From positions 6,854,761 to 6,918,760 of the forward strand of contig JAJEKV010000051.1 in the NCBI GenBank assembly GCA_021234155.1: a stretch of DNA of 64,000 nucleotides, written 5' to 3'. Shown here one piece after another: positions 34,101-44,729 of this stretch. This DNA is from Isoetes taiwanensis. Lineage: Eukaryota; Streptophyta; Lycopodiopsida; Isoetales; Isoetaceae. Position numbers and translations under genes: made by a program. Each line of letters opens with the position of its first letter. Positions within the stretch are counted from its first letter, which is position 1. Under the pieces are notes generated by a model, which did no database searches, had not been told where the DNA came from, and was given only the letters and a program-made list of their open reading frames with translations.

Positions 34101-35933
34101 TGAATCTTATCTGGAAAGAGGTCATGGTATTCTCGTAGAACAGCTGCTATTGCTGGAGGAAGGCTATCAATAACTTCGTCTTGCTTAGACTTGGCTTCTA
34201 CTGAAGCAAGTCGTATGATGCAAAGAACCTGCAACTTTTTGATAGCTCTATTCAACCGGTGTAATGAGGTACACTGTATGATGGGAATAACTGGTTTACT
34301 TGCTATGGTCAGTCTGTTGGCTGCATTGAAGGTAACCTCTCGCTTTTCACAATCAATATTTGCCTTTGCAGCAGCCAGAAATTCCATCCCCACAATGAGG
34401 TCATAGCGACCAATATCCATGACGCCCCTTAGAGCAACGGGTGCTCCTGGCAGCTGAATGTTCAAATTGATGCGACGGCCCTTCGTGTGGCGGACGGCCC
34501 CACTAGCCAACGTGACTGGACGTGGCTTTGACATTAAGGGAGTAAGCTGCAAAGCTTTGGCCATTCTAGGGGAAGCAAAGTTGTGTGTACTACCTGTATC
34601 CATGAGGATGATAAAGGGTTTACAATCTACTTGGCCCACGGTGGATATGACAAAGGGCTGATTGTCTGCTTGTCCGGTCTCAATAGCAGCATAAATATGA
34701 GACTCACCTTGGATATAATCTGGCGCCTCGTTATCAGCAACGTTGTCCAGTTCACAAGCTTTCCAATTCACCTCGGCAAGAGCAGCTTCGGCGGCTTGGG
34801 TAACATACGGGCATTCTTGCATACAATGTCCCAGACGGAAACATCGATAACATGCTTTGTCCCTTGGCAACTGTTCACGAGCTTCTTTTGGTATTGCTTG
34901 AAGAATATCTCCGACAGCTCCTGTGGTACTAGCAGACTTATCTGGGATGGTGAAGGAAACTTTCTTGTCCTGCTTCTGATACCCAGTGGAGGAGAGCGGC
35001 CCAGGACTGGGTGAACGTCCCTTATATGGTGTATAAGCCCTATTCTGAGTTAATGTAGAGGGACGTGGTGGCTGATACTTAGGGGTGTCCTCCTCGAGGC
35101 TAAGAGCCTTAGCCTCTGCTTCTGCTACTGTTTTAGGGTCGATTGCTCAAACCATCTTCCTTAGGGTAGGGGCTAACCCTTCGGTGTATCCCTCGATTGT
35201 CCTGCGCTCATTTATCCCTGAGACATACAAATGCAGCCTCATGAACTCATCTGTATATGCTTGGCGGTCATGTTCTTTTGCTCCAAGCGGTAAAAACTCT
35301 GAATCTGCTGGCAACGATGACCTCTGGGGACATAATGAGACTTAAAGGCTTTAGCAAAAACCTTATATCTGCACCTACCCCTCGTCAGTCCATGGGAGCA
35401 GGCGTATCCTTTCCACCAAATACGGGCAGACCCTGTAAGGTTTGTGGTGGCCACCTTGCCGATTTCCTTCTGTGTCATGCTGTAGGATTTTCCAGACTCA
35501 TGCATTTCGTCTAACTAAGATTTGACATTAGTTTTGCCCGAAAACTGCGCCAACTTGCAGTTTTTCTAAATGCTAGTGATGGCAGAGTCCACAGTCTTCT
35601 AATAATTCTTTTTCTTGGTCTTGGCATGCTCTCTGATTCAGACGAGTATGATGATTCAGACGACTCAAATGAGGTGTCCGAGGATGAGGTGCTCCGTGCA
35701 CGCTTTTGAACGGGTAGATGTAAGTGGAGCAGGTACTGGTACCGGTGGTGGTAGGTGCTGGTCTGGTAAAACAGGAACTTCAGGCCCATCCTCATGCGGT
35801 GCCAGCGATGGATTGACATGCAATACATATGCTTGGGGCTTAGTACGCTGTCGCTTCATAAGGGTGAGCTCCTGCTCTAGAGTAAGACGACCAGGTTGCA
35901 CTGGTGTCGCCCACGGAGGGGGACATGCACCGT
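33983..35933 (-). pseudogene. gag and protease of element B
   Basis: The gag frame is open back to a splice-acceptor-like TATATTTTAG (intron end at 35934). It begins GACPPPWATPVQPGRLTLEQ and continues with a Pro-rich and a Ser-rich part. The zinc knuckle CYRCFRLGHCMQEC (CX2CX4HX4C, about 34852-34811) is intact. The protease has ILMDTGSTHNFAS with the canonical DTG. The gag part has several frame changes between 35600 and 35000, while the stretch 34870-33983 is open. This is the better preserved of the A/B pair. Confidence 0.88.
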
Positions 35934-36106
35934 CTAAAATATAAACAAAATGGAAATAAGCACAAAATTTCACGTGACTACTATAAACTCGTTGATAGAA
36001 AATTGCTTGATATTAAGATGGATGTAGGTTACATTTGGCATAATGCCCACATAAACAACAAAGATGACAATTTATTTATACAAGGGGGTTTAACAAAAAG
36101 GTTGGT

Positions 36107-36343
36107 CTATGGTGTCGTAAGGGGATGGAGGATCGTATAACGGATACTCTCCCTCACTGCACGCACTAATTTATATTTGGCCCAAGCCTTGATGATAAGG
36201 TCCTGATACTCAAGCGTCGAGTGTATGATCAATAGATTAAAGAAGTCACGCATGGCGTAATATAGCTCCCATAAGTGGTCATCTGCAATCATGAATGCTT
36301 CTTCGTTGGTTCCCAATAGTACCAACTTCGGTGCAGGACGCAT
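36107..36343 (-). CDS. Small ORF between ORF2 and gag, element B
   Basis: This is a 78-codon frame beginning MRPAPKLVLLGTNEEAF and containing LIIKAWAKYKLVRAVRES. The same peptide, in part, occurs at the left end of fragment A (4935-5080), so it belongs to the element. It is preceded by a TATAAAA box on this strand at 36400-36394 and a TTTGTTGCAG acceptor-like site near 36420. I do not recognise a family. It may be the exon upstream of gag. Confidence 0.45.
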   Translation of the reverse strand: MRPAPKLVLLGTNEEAFMIADDHLWELYYAMRDFFNLLIIHSTLEYQDLIIKAWAKYKLVRAVRESIRYTILHPLTTP

Positions 36344-36393
36344 TGCAAGTTTTGGAGAGCTTTGTCATGAAGGAGCGTGACAAATTTCCATCC

Positions 36394-36400
36394 TTTTATA
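36394..36400 (-). promoter_or_regulatory. TATA box ahead of small ORF/gag (element B)
   Basis: TATAAAA on the minus strand lies about 50 bases before the small ORF. It parallels the TATA-like box ahead of gag in element C. Confidence 0.4.
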
Positions 36401-36597
36401 GGGCAATACGGTACTTCTGGTCCTGCAACAAACTCGACGATAGATGTACAATCCATAAGTCATTCCTTATACTTACAATTTCTCAAGAAGAGAGAGACAA
36501 GTAATATAGGAAGAACAAAACTTGTATTTAGAGGGGCATAAAACTGCCGATACAATAGTACATATATTGTAATGGCCAAAGGCCATACTCTATAATT

Positions 36598-38010
36598 CTA
36601 TATTAAAGAGCTAGGTCCTGCGTCCTGATCCATTGGCGTAGGAGGTGGTGGCGGCTGCCGATGGCGCAGCAAGGTAACCCCTGGATCGAGGGTGCTGGCG
36701 GCCAGAGAAGCAACCTCTGGTGGGTAAGCAGTGGCCAAAGGGGCGGCCACAAGGAGCTTCATGCTCATCCACGGTGCTATATCTTGTCCCAAGGCAGTCA
36801 AAGCGAAGTCCCGGCGCACGAGCACATAGGTGAAAGTGCGATAGGGAAGCTTCTTATGGCCTGCCAAGGTGGATAACGCACGGAGGTTCCACCACGAAGC
36901 TTCAGCCTCTGGAGCTAGGTCTCGTGCCACAAAAAGGACATGTCCCTGCCGGAAAGCTGATAGGAAGAAGCGTGTGAGGTGATTTCCCAACGCTTTAACC
37001 CCTGGTGTGACAGAGGTAGCTACTTCCTTGTCAAGATCCATGGTGACCTGTTCCTCCTTAAGTTCCTGCTTTTCTTCCCTCAGATGAGCCGGGTTATTGT
37101 AGAGATCCTCTTCCTCTTCATCTGACTCCAAAGGAACATTGACCATATTAATATTCGAGACGTGAGGTCCCATGGCAGTAAAAGCTTCCTGAGGAGGCTG
37201 AGATGGAGGGTTCTGGAGCATAAGGTCCCTTAGCTAGAGGAGTGTGTCAACTGGCCCAATGGTTTCCTGCTGAAACTAGAGTAATTGATGTACCTCTGTA
37301 GGGAGCTCAACCGGCATAAAGTCGATGAAGCCATCCATACAATACTCAGCAAGCTCATAAAATACTTGCGCTTTCATTCTGGTCTTCAAGCCAGCCACTA
37401 CATGATACGTCCACATAATATCCTCCAATAGGAGGTACTCCTGCAGCTGCCCCTGGTGATAGATAACTAGGAGGGCGTCCAAACCAGTCAGTCGTGCCCC
37501 CTAATCTCGGTGTGGAGGTATCTGTTCTGCTAGTTGCTTCCTCCAGACAAAGTCATCCTCTTGGATGTACTCGCCATCTTTCTCATCAGAGGACTCGGGT
37601 GCTTTGTCCTTTTCTGCTGGCAAAGTTTCATCCTCCACGTATTGATCCATGAGGATGGCTAGCGCAAAGTTCACTTCAAGGTATTGTTGGCCCTCATGTG
37701 TCACTACTGGCGGATTTTGGCCCCATCTGAGCTTGCCCTTGAGAACATCGTAAGCATGCGTATCAGCTCCCAACATCTCCCTTACTATAGCTCTTTCTAA
37801 GTAGAGTTGGAGCAGATCCCCTAGAAGGATGCAGAGAGGAAGTATCTCTTGAGTATAAAACTCAAGGAAGCTTGCATAATCAGGGTGGGCCTGCATGTTG
37901 CTGATGAGGTCCACCTTCTGGAGCAGAAAAGATTATAGAAGGTCAAAGGGGACTTGAGAATCCCAATGCTCTCCGTCTTGGTACCATTGGAGCAGGGTTG
38001 GGGTCATCAT
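36598..38010 (-). pseudogene. ORF2 of element B, unrecognised conserved protein
   Basis: One reading frame of about 470 codons runs from ATG at 38010 to 36598. It is interrupted only by a TAA (37935-37933) and three TAG codons (37503-37501, 37278-37276, 37236-37234), with no frameshift. It contains LPLCILLGDLLQLYLERAIV, an acidic APESSDEKDGEYIQEDDF stretch, ESDEEEEDLY, and a C-terminal domain with LTRFFLSAFRQGHVLFVARD and LPYRTFTYVLVRRDFALTAL. It ends in a Pro-rich tail. It aligns with ORF2 of element C in order and spacing. An acceptor-like TTTGCAG lies at 38016-38022. Function unknown. Confidence 0.78.
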
Positions 38011-38100
38011 TGAAGCTGCAAAGTAGTGGAGGAGGAAGAAGAAACAAGAGAAGCAAGAGAAAAAATGAAATGCTAAAAGTCATTAAGTACACGTTTCACT

Positions 38101-38107
38101 TTTTATA
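38101..38107 (-). promoter_or_regulatory. TATA box ahead of ORF2 (element B)
   Basis: TATAAAA on the minus strand lies about 90 bases before the ORF2 ATG and after the end of the histone-like ORF. Confidence 0.55.
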
Positions 38108-38232
38108 TGCTAATGTCAGCATCCGTAATTAATTAATTTTAAATTTTTTTTTTCAGACAAAGCTTGGATAGGCAAAATTTGATTATATTTACATATATAA
38201 AATCGATACATGGAAAATGCTGGAAGAACAAG

Positions 38233-38901
38233 CTAGTTATGGTCTCCCCGGATTCTTCGGGCGAGAGCCAAATCCTTCGTCGTGATAGTAACCCTTTTGG
38301 CATGGATGGCACAAAGGTTGGCATCCCCAAAAAGGGCAATCAAGTAAGACTCGGTAGCCTCTTGCAAAGCAAGGATGGCGAAAGTCTGGAACCGCAGGTT
38401 GGTCTTGAATTTCTGGGCTATCTCACGGACCAAGCGCTGGAAGGGAAGCTTCTGTAGCAGGAGCTCTATAGTCTTGTGGTACTTGCGAATTTCCCTTAAG
38501 GCCACGGTGCCCGGTTTGAACCGATGCGGTTTCTTTGGGGGCGCCGCTCTCTGGGTCTGCGTCTACTTTTTGGGCAAGGTCTTGCCCCCTGTTACTGGGT
38601 GAGGTCGGGCTGCATCCACTCGGTCTTGCCGGCGGGCAGAACTGGTGGCCTTCCCAATACCCCCAACAGTCTTGAGCTTCTCCTTATACGTGCTCCCCGA
38701 CTTATGGGCGGTGGATTTCTGTCGTCTCTTAGCTGTAGGGATCTCTGTCTGATCAGGGCCGCGCTGGTTATCCTTCTCTGGGTTTAGTTGTTGTTGTTGC
38801 TGGTCCTGACTCTGCTTGGCAAGCTCCTCCGCTTGCCGTTGTTGCTCGGCCATATCGGCTTCTTCTTGTGATGCATGGGCCGCGGCTATGTTCGCCTCCA
38901 T
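38233..38901 (-). pseudogene. ORF1 of element B: histone H3-like protein
   Basis: The N-terminal 110 residues (MEANIAAAHASQEEADMAEQ onwards) are Gln/Glu-rich, then basic (KRRQKSTAHKSGSTYKEK), ending PVTGGKTLPKK. A TAG stands at 38565-38563, and the same frame continues as [55 protein letters not shown] and [11 protein letters not shown], ending ARRIRGDHN. This covers helix N, helices 1-3 and both loops of histone H3. Against canonical plant H3 from memory about three quarters of the fold residues are identical, including the C and H of LCAIHA at the H3-H3 interface. The one TAG stands where CAG would fit. It lies upstream of ORF2 and gag as in element C, so I call it element-encoded and not a stray host gene. 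A dispersed H3 retrogene is the alternative. Confidence 0.88.
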
Positions 38902-39219
38902 GTTTGGGGTCCGGGCACGGGATCGCCTGAGGGACAGATCTCTGTGAGATCCTTGAAGTCCGGCAGGGCAAATCCTGAGACACTCTTGTCACGCGGGATT
39001 TTTGCTAACAGAGGAAAGAACAAGAAAAACTCAGATAAAACAGCAATTGCAATACACAATGAAACACACAAGACACTTGTGGAGAACACGGCAATCCATT
39101 GATCAAAACAAGTGTACAATGAAGGCTCAAAAGAGCGCACAACAGGCGACCAGCATGTCTGCTCTGTAGTGACACAAAAGAACACTCTGAACCCTCCCGA
39201 AGGAGCAAAAATGCTACAA

Positions 39220-39225
39220 TATATA
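39220..39225 (-). promoter_or_regulatory. TATA box ahead of histone-like ORF1 (element B)
   Basis: CCTATATATTG on the minus strand lies about 320 bases before the ORF1 ATG. A pyrimidine-rich acceptor-like TTTCCTCTGTTAG lies near 39007, so the leader may be spliced. Confidence 0.45.
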
Positions 39226-39359
39226 GGAACACGGAGTGGCCTACGGGCCTGAATCTGATCCTCATCATGACAACGCGTGCTCCACTACTTGGGCACTCGA
39301 ACAGGAATCTGAGCTGTCCGCGGCCGTGCTAACAGACAAGTAGTGGCCCGCCGTGGGTC

Positions 39360-39930
39360 CTACCTTTGGGTCTTCTGCTTCTTGGAGGAGCTTTGACCCG
39401 CCGTGGCGCCTTGTGGATCCCTCTTCTTGGACACCGTGGCCAGTGGGGCCTCGCCCTCATGCAGCAAGTATAGACCTGTGTGTCTGCCAGGCACAGGGCT
39501 AACACTCCACCTCAGCAAGGCATCGAGCGGTAATTCTTCGCAGCAGTTCTGCATGATAGCGGTCCGGCCGGGCTTGCATCTCCAGCTGTATTGCTATCAG
39601 GTGGTCCACGTTAAGGTAGGACGGGATCTCATCCCAAGTAAAACTTTAGGTGGTCTCATCGTACTGGTAGGGAGGAAGGTCGAAAGGGCTGCCTGCTATG
39701 ATGGCTCGCCCATCACCCAGATAAATATACTCAAGTCCCCGGATTTTTGGGTCTCCCCTCTCCATCTCCCAGGTGTCGTCTCCAGGGGCAAGTTCTCGGA
39801 TCCTGGCCATGGTATTTTTTAGTGGCCCCGGCGGGCCAGTTGGCCACACATTCACATATTTCGTAAAATAGTTGGCCACACCAGAGTAGGATGCATTCTC
39901 ACCATGACCAAAGGGTGGTGGCCAATTCAA
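39360..39930 (-). pseudogene. ORF0 upstream of the histone-like ORF, unrecognised
   Basis: The minus frame from 39930 (internal ATG at 39810: MARIRELAPGDDTWEMERGD) reads on through IRGLEYIYLGDGRAIIAGSP to a TAA near 39647. The same frame continues FTWDEIPSYLNVDHLIAIQL and HAELLRRITARC, and after a frame change ends with VSKKRDPQGA and SSSKKQKTQR. The even coding character suggests a former protein of about 180 residues. I do not recognise it. It could be the first exon or first ORF of element B, since it ends at AAAG-GTAGGA, a donor-like site, or an older element. Confidence 0.45.
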
Positions 39931-41400
39931 AGCACCATTTTATTAAATTCGCTTCATAAGTGGCCAATTTGATGTTTGCCAAATCTTCAAACCCCTATGG
40001 CGTGGCCATTCCAAAATGTTATGTGCACTAGCAACTTGTTGTGGTGGCCATTTAAACCATGGAATAATTTTATATTTCAAGGGCTATAGCCAAGCTCTAT
40101 ATTGGCCAAGTGTAGGGAAATAATTTTGCCACTTGTAGGGGGCTGAAGTCTTTTTTAGTTTAGCACTAAAATTCCAAAAATCCCTTTTTTTTTTTTTTTG
40201 CTTCGGTTCCCCCTTTTTTTTTATTTGATTTGCAATTTACATCCCAAATTTGTTCTTCATCATCCAGCTCGAATATGCACTTCATTGCCCCAACTCGAAT
40301 TAAGGTTAGTTTCCATTTACCAAGTACTTGCAATGTGGCTTTGGGTGAGATCAATCCTACCAAATCCATTTGCGCTCTTTTGCCTAAATTCAACATGTTT
40401 AAACATTCAAATGATCTTATAGTAATCTTAGTTAGAGAAGTGTAGCATGTATTTGTTTGTGACAACTGCATAGAGCATCATAGAAACTAGATATTTTCTT
40501 AGTGACGTGGCTATCATATTTACATTTTAGATGTATGGATATGACCAATTCGAATTCTTGGAAAAAAATTAGTTTCATGGTTTCGCCATTTAAGTTACAA
40601 CCTCTTGTCAGAACGATTAGGAAAAAGGGCGGGCCAAACTACGCTTAGCAAATTATCTAAGGTAAGTAGTGGCCAATATTTTACGCCCCATCAAATATGT
40701 AAGGAGGTTAAAAAATACCCTGATCCTGGCAGCTTCCCTCCAGATGGCTTCTTCCTCCATAACTTCCACACACGCAGGCGAATAAAACTTGACTAGCATC
40801 AAAACTTGGTCGGGCTGAAATCGACCATTATTTGCAAATTTAAATTCAACATCAAGTATTCAATTCGAATATGAAAGTACAATAGATTTTATGCAAGCAA
40901 TTAACCCATCTTCCTGTGAGCTTTTTTTGGAAAAATAAATTTCTTTTCACAAAAGATGCATCCCTTTGTTTTTGTGTCAGGCAATCTTTGGAAATGTAAG
41001 GTTATACTTGTCTTCAGGAATGTACTTCATCGAATCTTGATATGTTAAAAACATATAACAATATACTCAATAACATGACATCATAAGCACAAAGCTAACC
41101 GAGGCCCTTCAAACTACAACCTGGAAAAATGAAATGAGTGGAATTGATGTCGATCTAATAAGAAAAAAAAATACAACCATCTCAAAGATAATGTTGAGCA
41201 AGATAAAGAAATTTTGATTTTGAAACCAAAAGAATCTAAGTCGCATTTAATTAAAGATAAGATAGATTAAAGAGGGTCAGATCTTGACGTTTGGGACTCA
41301 GACTGAAAATGGGACTCATACAAAAAAAAAAAGTAAGTTGCCATTGAATCATTATTAGATTTTTCCTTGATAAAATAAGAATAATATTTACACACGACAA
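39931..41400. other. AT-rich stretch without recognisable gene
   Basis: TGGCCA-containing phrases recur at 39905-40110, and a T-run lies at 40185-40199. No 5' LTR or primer site of element B was found, so B appears to be truncated at its 5' end in this stretch. Confidence 0.5.
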
Positions 41401-41404
41401 TCCG

Positions 41405-42535
41405 AGAAAATAAAGGGGGGTGGTGGAGAAAGAAGAGTAGGAAGGAAGGGGAGACAAGAGGGAGGGAGGGGAAAGGCAAAGGTGCACGAGGAGGGCAAAG
41501 GGAGGGGCCGAGCAAATGGGGAGGGAAGGGGAGGAAGGGCAAAAGGGGGGGGGGAGGGGAGGGGAGGGGTAGGGTCTCTTAGGGAAGGGGAAGGGGGGAA
41601 GGAAGGTATTTTTATCGTCCACGAAGACCAATCGGTCTATGAGACCCAATACAAAAGCGCAGCAAGCGGATTACTACCCGGATTAAACCCCCGCTTCGAA
41701 GGGTTTTCGAGGGAAAAACCGTGGCGACCATCGGCCTGGCCGACAAACCTGCTCCAATATACGAAATGCAAAACACACAAATATATACACTGCATCACAG
41801 TACGTAGTGCCTGATCAGCGGGCAGCCAGGCGGGGGCAAAGGTGGGCTCACAGATCCAGTATCTCCTTAATGTACGACCCCAGAGCACATACTGACGGTG
41901 TGTTCATCAGCAAATGTAGGGGCAAGTCCGGCCGCATTAAAGGGAACGTGATCGCCCGGATCCGGCGAATCTGCCGGGCAACTCTGGAAAGTGTGAGACT
42001 CATCCTCAATGGCACCCGGAGTCTGTCCTGGCGGGGCTCCCCAATCCACCTACCCGTCTCGATGCGAAGATGGTGGGCACCTGTGCGAATGGAGGCAATG
42101 AGTCGGCTTCCGGGCATTTGGGAACGCAGTAGAGAGTCGCTGGCTCGAGCCAACGCCTTGAGGGGTTGATGTGCTCCTTGTAATGGGCCATTTTGACCTG
42201 CTCTAGAGCCGGGGTCCCGAGCTTGCCAAGGAAGCAAGCGTCCCAGTACTCCCCGCAAATGCCACGATCGGCCTCTGTGTCCACCTGCACGCATCTGTGC
42301 TCCTGCACGTTCCATCTGGCGAACCACTGATCTCTCTTACCCCTCCAATAGGCCCTGAGCCGCTGTGGGCCGAGCATCACCCATATTAACCACTTTCTGA
42401 AAATAGACGATGTGTCTATCAAGGGCTGCCTGCTGAAGCGGCAAAGGGGAGGGGGAGTGGCAGGGCATGGGGAAGAGGAGGAGGGGCAAAGGAGGAGAGC
42501 AATGGGGCAAAAAGGGAGGAGGGAGGGGGGGTTCC
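41405..42535. repeat. Purine-rich tract split by a LINE insertion
   Basis: G/A-rich low-complexity DNA lies at 41412-41604 and again at 42440-42535, with similar phrases (GGAGGGAGGGG, GGCAAAGG). LINE copy R3 lies between. The tract looks like the complement of the pyrimidine tract at 21960-22225. Confidence 0.6.
41605..42440 (-). mobile_element. 3' end of a LINE, copy R3
   Basis: This is the third copy of the LINE end seen at 8420 and 27310. The minus strand reads DRHIVYFQKVVNMGDARP, then GPQRLRAYWRGKRDQWFARW and IASIRTGAHHLRIETGRW, the last resembling the cysteine-containing C-terminus of many LINE ORF2 proteins. The frame is broken several times. The 3' UTR includes the shared GGTCTTCGTGGACG and TTTTTCCCTCGAAAACCC. 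The microsatellite tail is not preserved here. Confidence 0.68.
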
Positions 42536-42657
42536 ATGGCTAAACAACCATTCGAAAAAATAAGAAGATTAATTAGATAGCTTGAATAATATAATTAATT
42601 AACTAATTAATTAGACAATAAATAATTAAACAATTTAGAGAATGGTGAGAAATTTTT

Positions 42658-42677
42658 TCTCGCCTCAAGAGGCGAGA
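42658..42677. repeat. 20-bp palindrome TCTCGCCT-N4-AGGCGAGA
   Basis: This is a perfect 8-bp-arm palindrome around CAAG, of the same design as the one at 21821 with one paired base changed in both arms. Confidence 0.7.
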
Positions 42678-43579
42678 ATGGGCACGATTCTTCCCTTCTG
42701 TGCTCCCCAAGCTAGAAACGAACCCATAGAAGAAGGGAATATGAGGATGGGCACTCAACTTGCACCCAACATAGCTGAAGGATCTGGATGCCTGCATCCA
42801 AGACTCTAAGTAGTTCTTTCCACATTGCACCTCCCGATTGTGAGGTCGTCACTAGGTATTATTCCATCGCTCAGCATATTGTGCCACAGAATAAAGCAGA
42901 GATTGGAACAGGAGGCACTGATTTTCATAAATCAAATTCCCTTTGCTGACGATTTTGTCGACCTCGGAAAGAAGAGGCTTTATATCTTTGGCCAAATCAC
43001 AGGATTCACCCATTTCCCCCATTTCCCATTTCCGCCAACAGGGTTTCTTAGATGGCGGCCTGCTCTGCACAGAACAATGTAGATCCGATGAAGAATGCGA
43101 AACGGATTTCAGGGGTTTCGACACATCTGTGGGTGCTTCAGCGGCGAGATCAAAATTGGTCTAGTCTTTTGGGAGATTCAATTTTTCCAGAAAGTCGTAT
43201 TTGATTGCCTTCTTTTCTTCTGCTAATATGATGCAGCACAAGAAGGCGAAGATGCTTGCATGTTGCCCGCAGAGTAGGACTGTAGATACACGACCAACTG
43301 CTTCCTCGAATCGGCCATTCGATTCGGTCTTTTCGTGTTGAAAGTGGGTTTTATATGCTAGAATTGTGGGCGCAGATCCAAATTGGGGGCGGACGCATCG
43401 GATAGCGTGTTACAGGGGATCGGATTGATCAATTGACGCACTTTAGATTACTGGGTTATTCTGATTGATAGAAATTGTGTAAGGATTTGAGAAAAACGGA
43501 TTAGAAACGGGGGATTTGGGGCAAAATAGGAAGAAATTAAAACCAGGAAAAACAGAGGAAGGGGCAGATTGCAAGCAGA

Positions 43580-43900
43580 AATGTCAAATTTTATGAATAC
43601 ACCGTATTACAGCAATAGCGAAGGAAGCAGCAGCTGCGGAAGCTATGGAATTAACACAAAAATTATGGTAGCGGCAATGGCGGTGTTATTCATGGTGGTA
43701 GTGTTCATTCTACTGCTGCATATCTATGCGAGATGGTTCTGGAGAAGGGGCAGAATGGCCGCGGCGCGGCGCCGGAGGAGGATGCGCTTTGATTTTGTAA
43801 CATCTGAAGGCATCAGATCTGCGTAGCACACAGGCCTCGATCAAGCTATTCTGTCCAGGACGCTCACAAAATGTGTGGCTAACAAAATAGCTAACAGAAG
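43580..43900 (+). pseudogene. ATL-type RING-H2 protein remnant, N-terminal part
   Basis: The ORF starts MSNFMNTPYYSNSEGSSSCG and has one membrane helix (KIMVAAMAVLFMVVVFILLL). HIYARWFWRR follows, as expected for ATL-family ubiquitin ligases, whose N-terminal helix is followed by LHLYARW. A basic stretch (RRRRRMRFDFV) comes next, and after a TAG at 43824-43826 the same frame reads HTGLDQAILS, the family's GLD motif. No RING-H2 cysteine/histidine pattern follows. It is therefore a truncated relic, or the start of a gene whose remainder is elsewhere. The family assignment rests on the helix, YARW and GLD only. Confidence 0.6.
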
Positions 43901-44729
43901 GAGTGAGGGCCATACCTTCTAAATTTGCTCCGCCATAGCCATTAAGATGCTCCGTCATTCCCTTTCGACAGATTCGTGGTTGCAGGTCTAAAATGGACAC
44001 TTGACATGGCACGCTATCTCACCACCGAACCACGAGCCCTCAGCTATGACACAGCTGCCCCAGAGCTCTCCCCCGAGCTACTATATAGCATGCACGCCCC
44101 TTTGGTCCATCTTTGGACCAAAGCCCTCCTTGGACCAAAGCCCTCTTTGGACCAAAGCCCAAAGAGCCACATGGCCTAAAAGCCTTTTTGCCCATCCACG
44201 TCTTAGACATATAGCAAGGTCTGCCAGAAACCAGAGTGGTTTCTCCTTTCCAAGTGGTACAACAGATGTGCACCAAATTTCAAAATTCAAATATGGGAAA
44301 AAAAGTGGGGTATAAGAAACAATTAAATGAGTTGAAAATAAGTCACCTAAAGTGAGTCTAGTGCATTATTATTAGTTGTAAGGATAAGCAAGTTGATAGG
44401 GTAAATTATTTTTCAATTGTTATAATGTGCATTTATAGGTGCATGTGGTGTCCATTAAATAATACATGGGGAGGGGTCTATTTATCATAGAAAATACATA
44501 GGAAATTTATGGGGAGGGTATTTTTTCATAGAAAATACATAAAATATTGTGTTTATTGAAAAATATGTAGTATAGTATAGTGTCTTATTAGAAAATACAT
44601 AGTATATAGTGTTTCATTTTAAAAGGCTATCTTTGAATAAAGCTATGGGTAAACATTGACATATTAAAAAAGGGAGAGAGTCTATTTTTTTATATATGTA
44701 TACATAGAAAATGCATAGGATATGTTGCA

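Noticed and set aside
38233-38505. Reading the histone fold as an ordinary host histone H3 gene
   Set aside because: The tail is not canonical, a stop lies in it, and the neighbours on both sides match an element lineage whose second member also has H3 pieces in the same position.
39931-41400. Search for a 5' LTR and primer site of element B
   Set aside because: Neither GCTCTGATACCA nor LTR-like blocks were found, so no LTR is annotated.
42852-43124. Minus-strand open frame of 90 codons ahead of the ATL remnant
   Set aside because: It has a protein-like look but no family, splice or promoter support, so I leave it unannotated.
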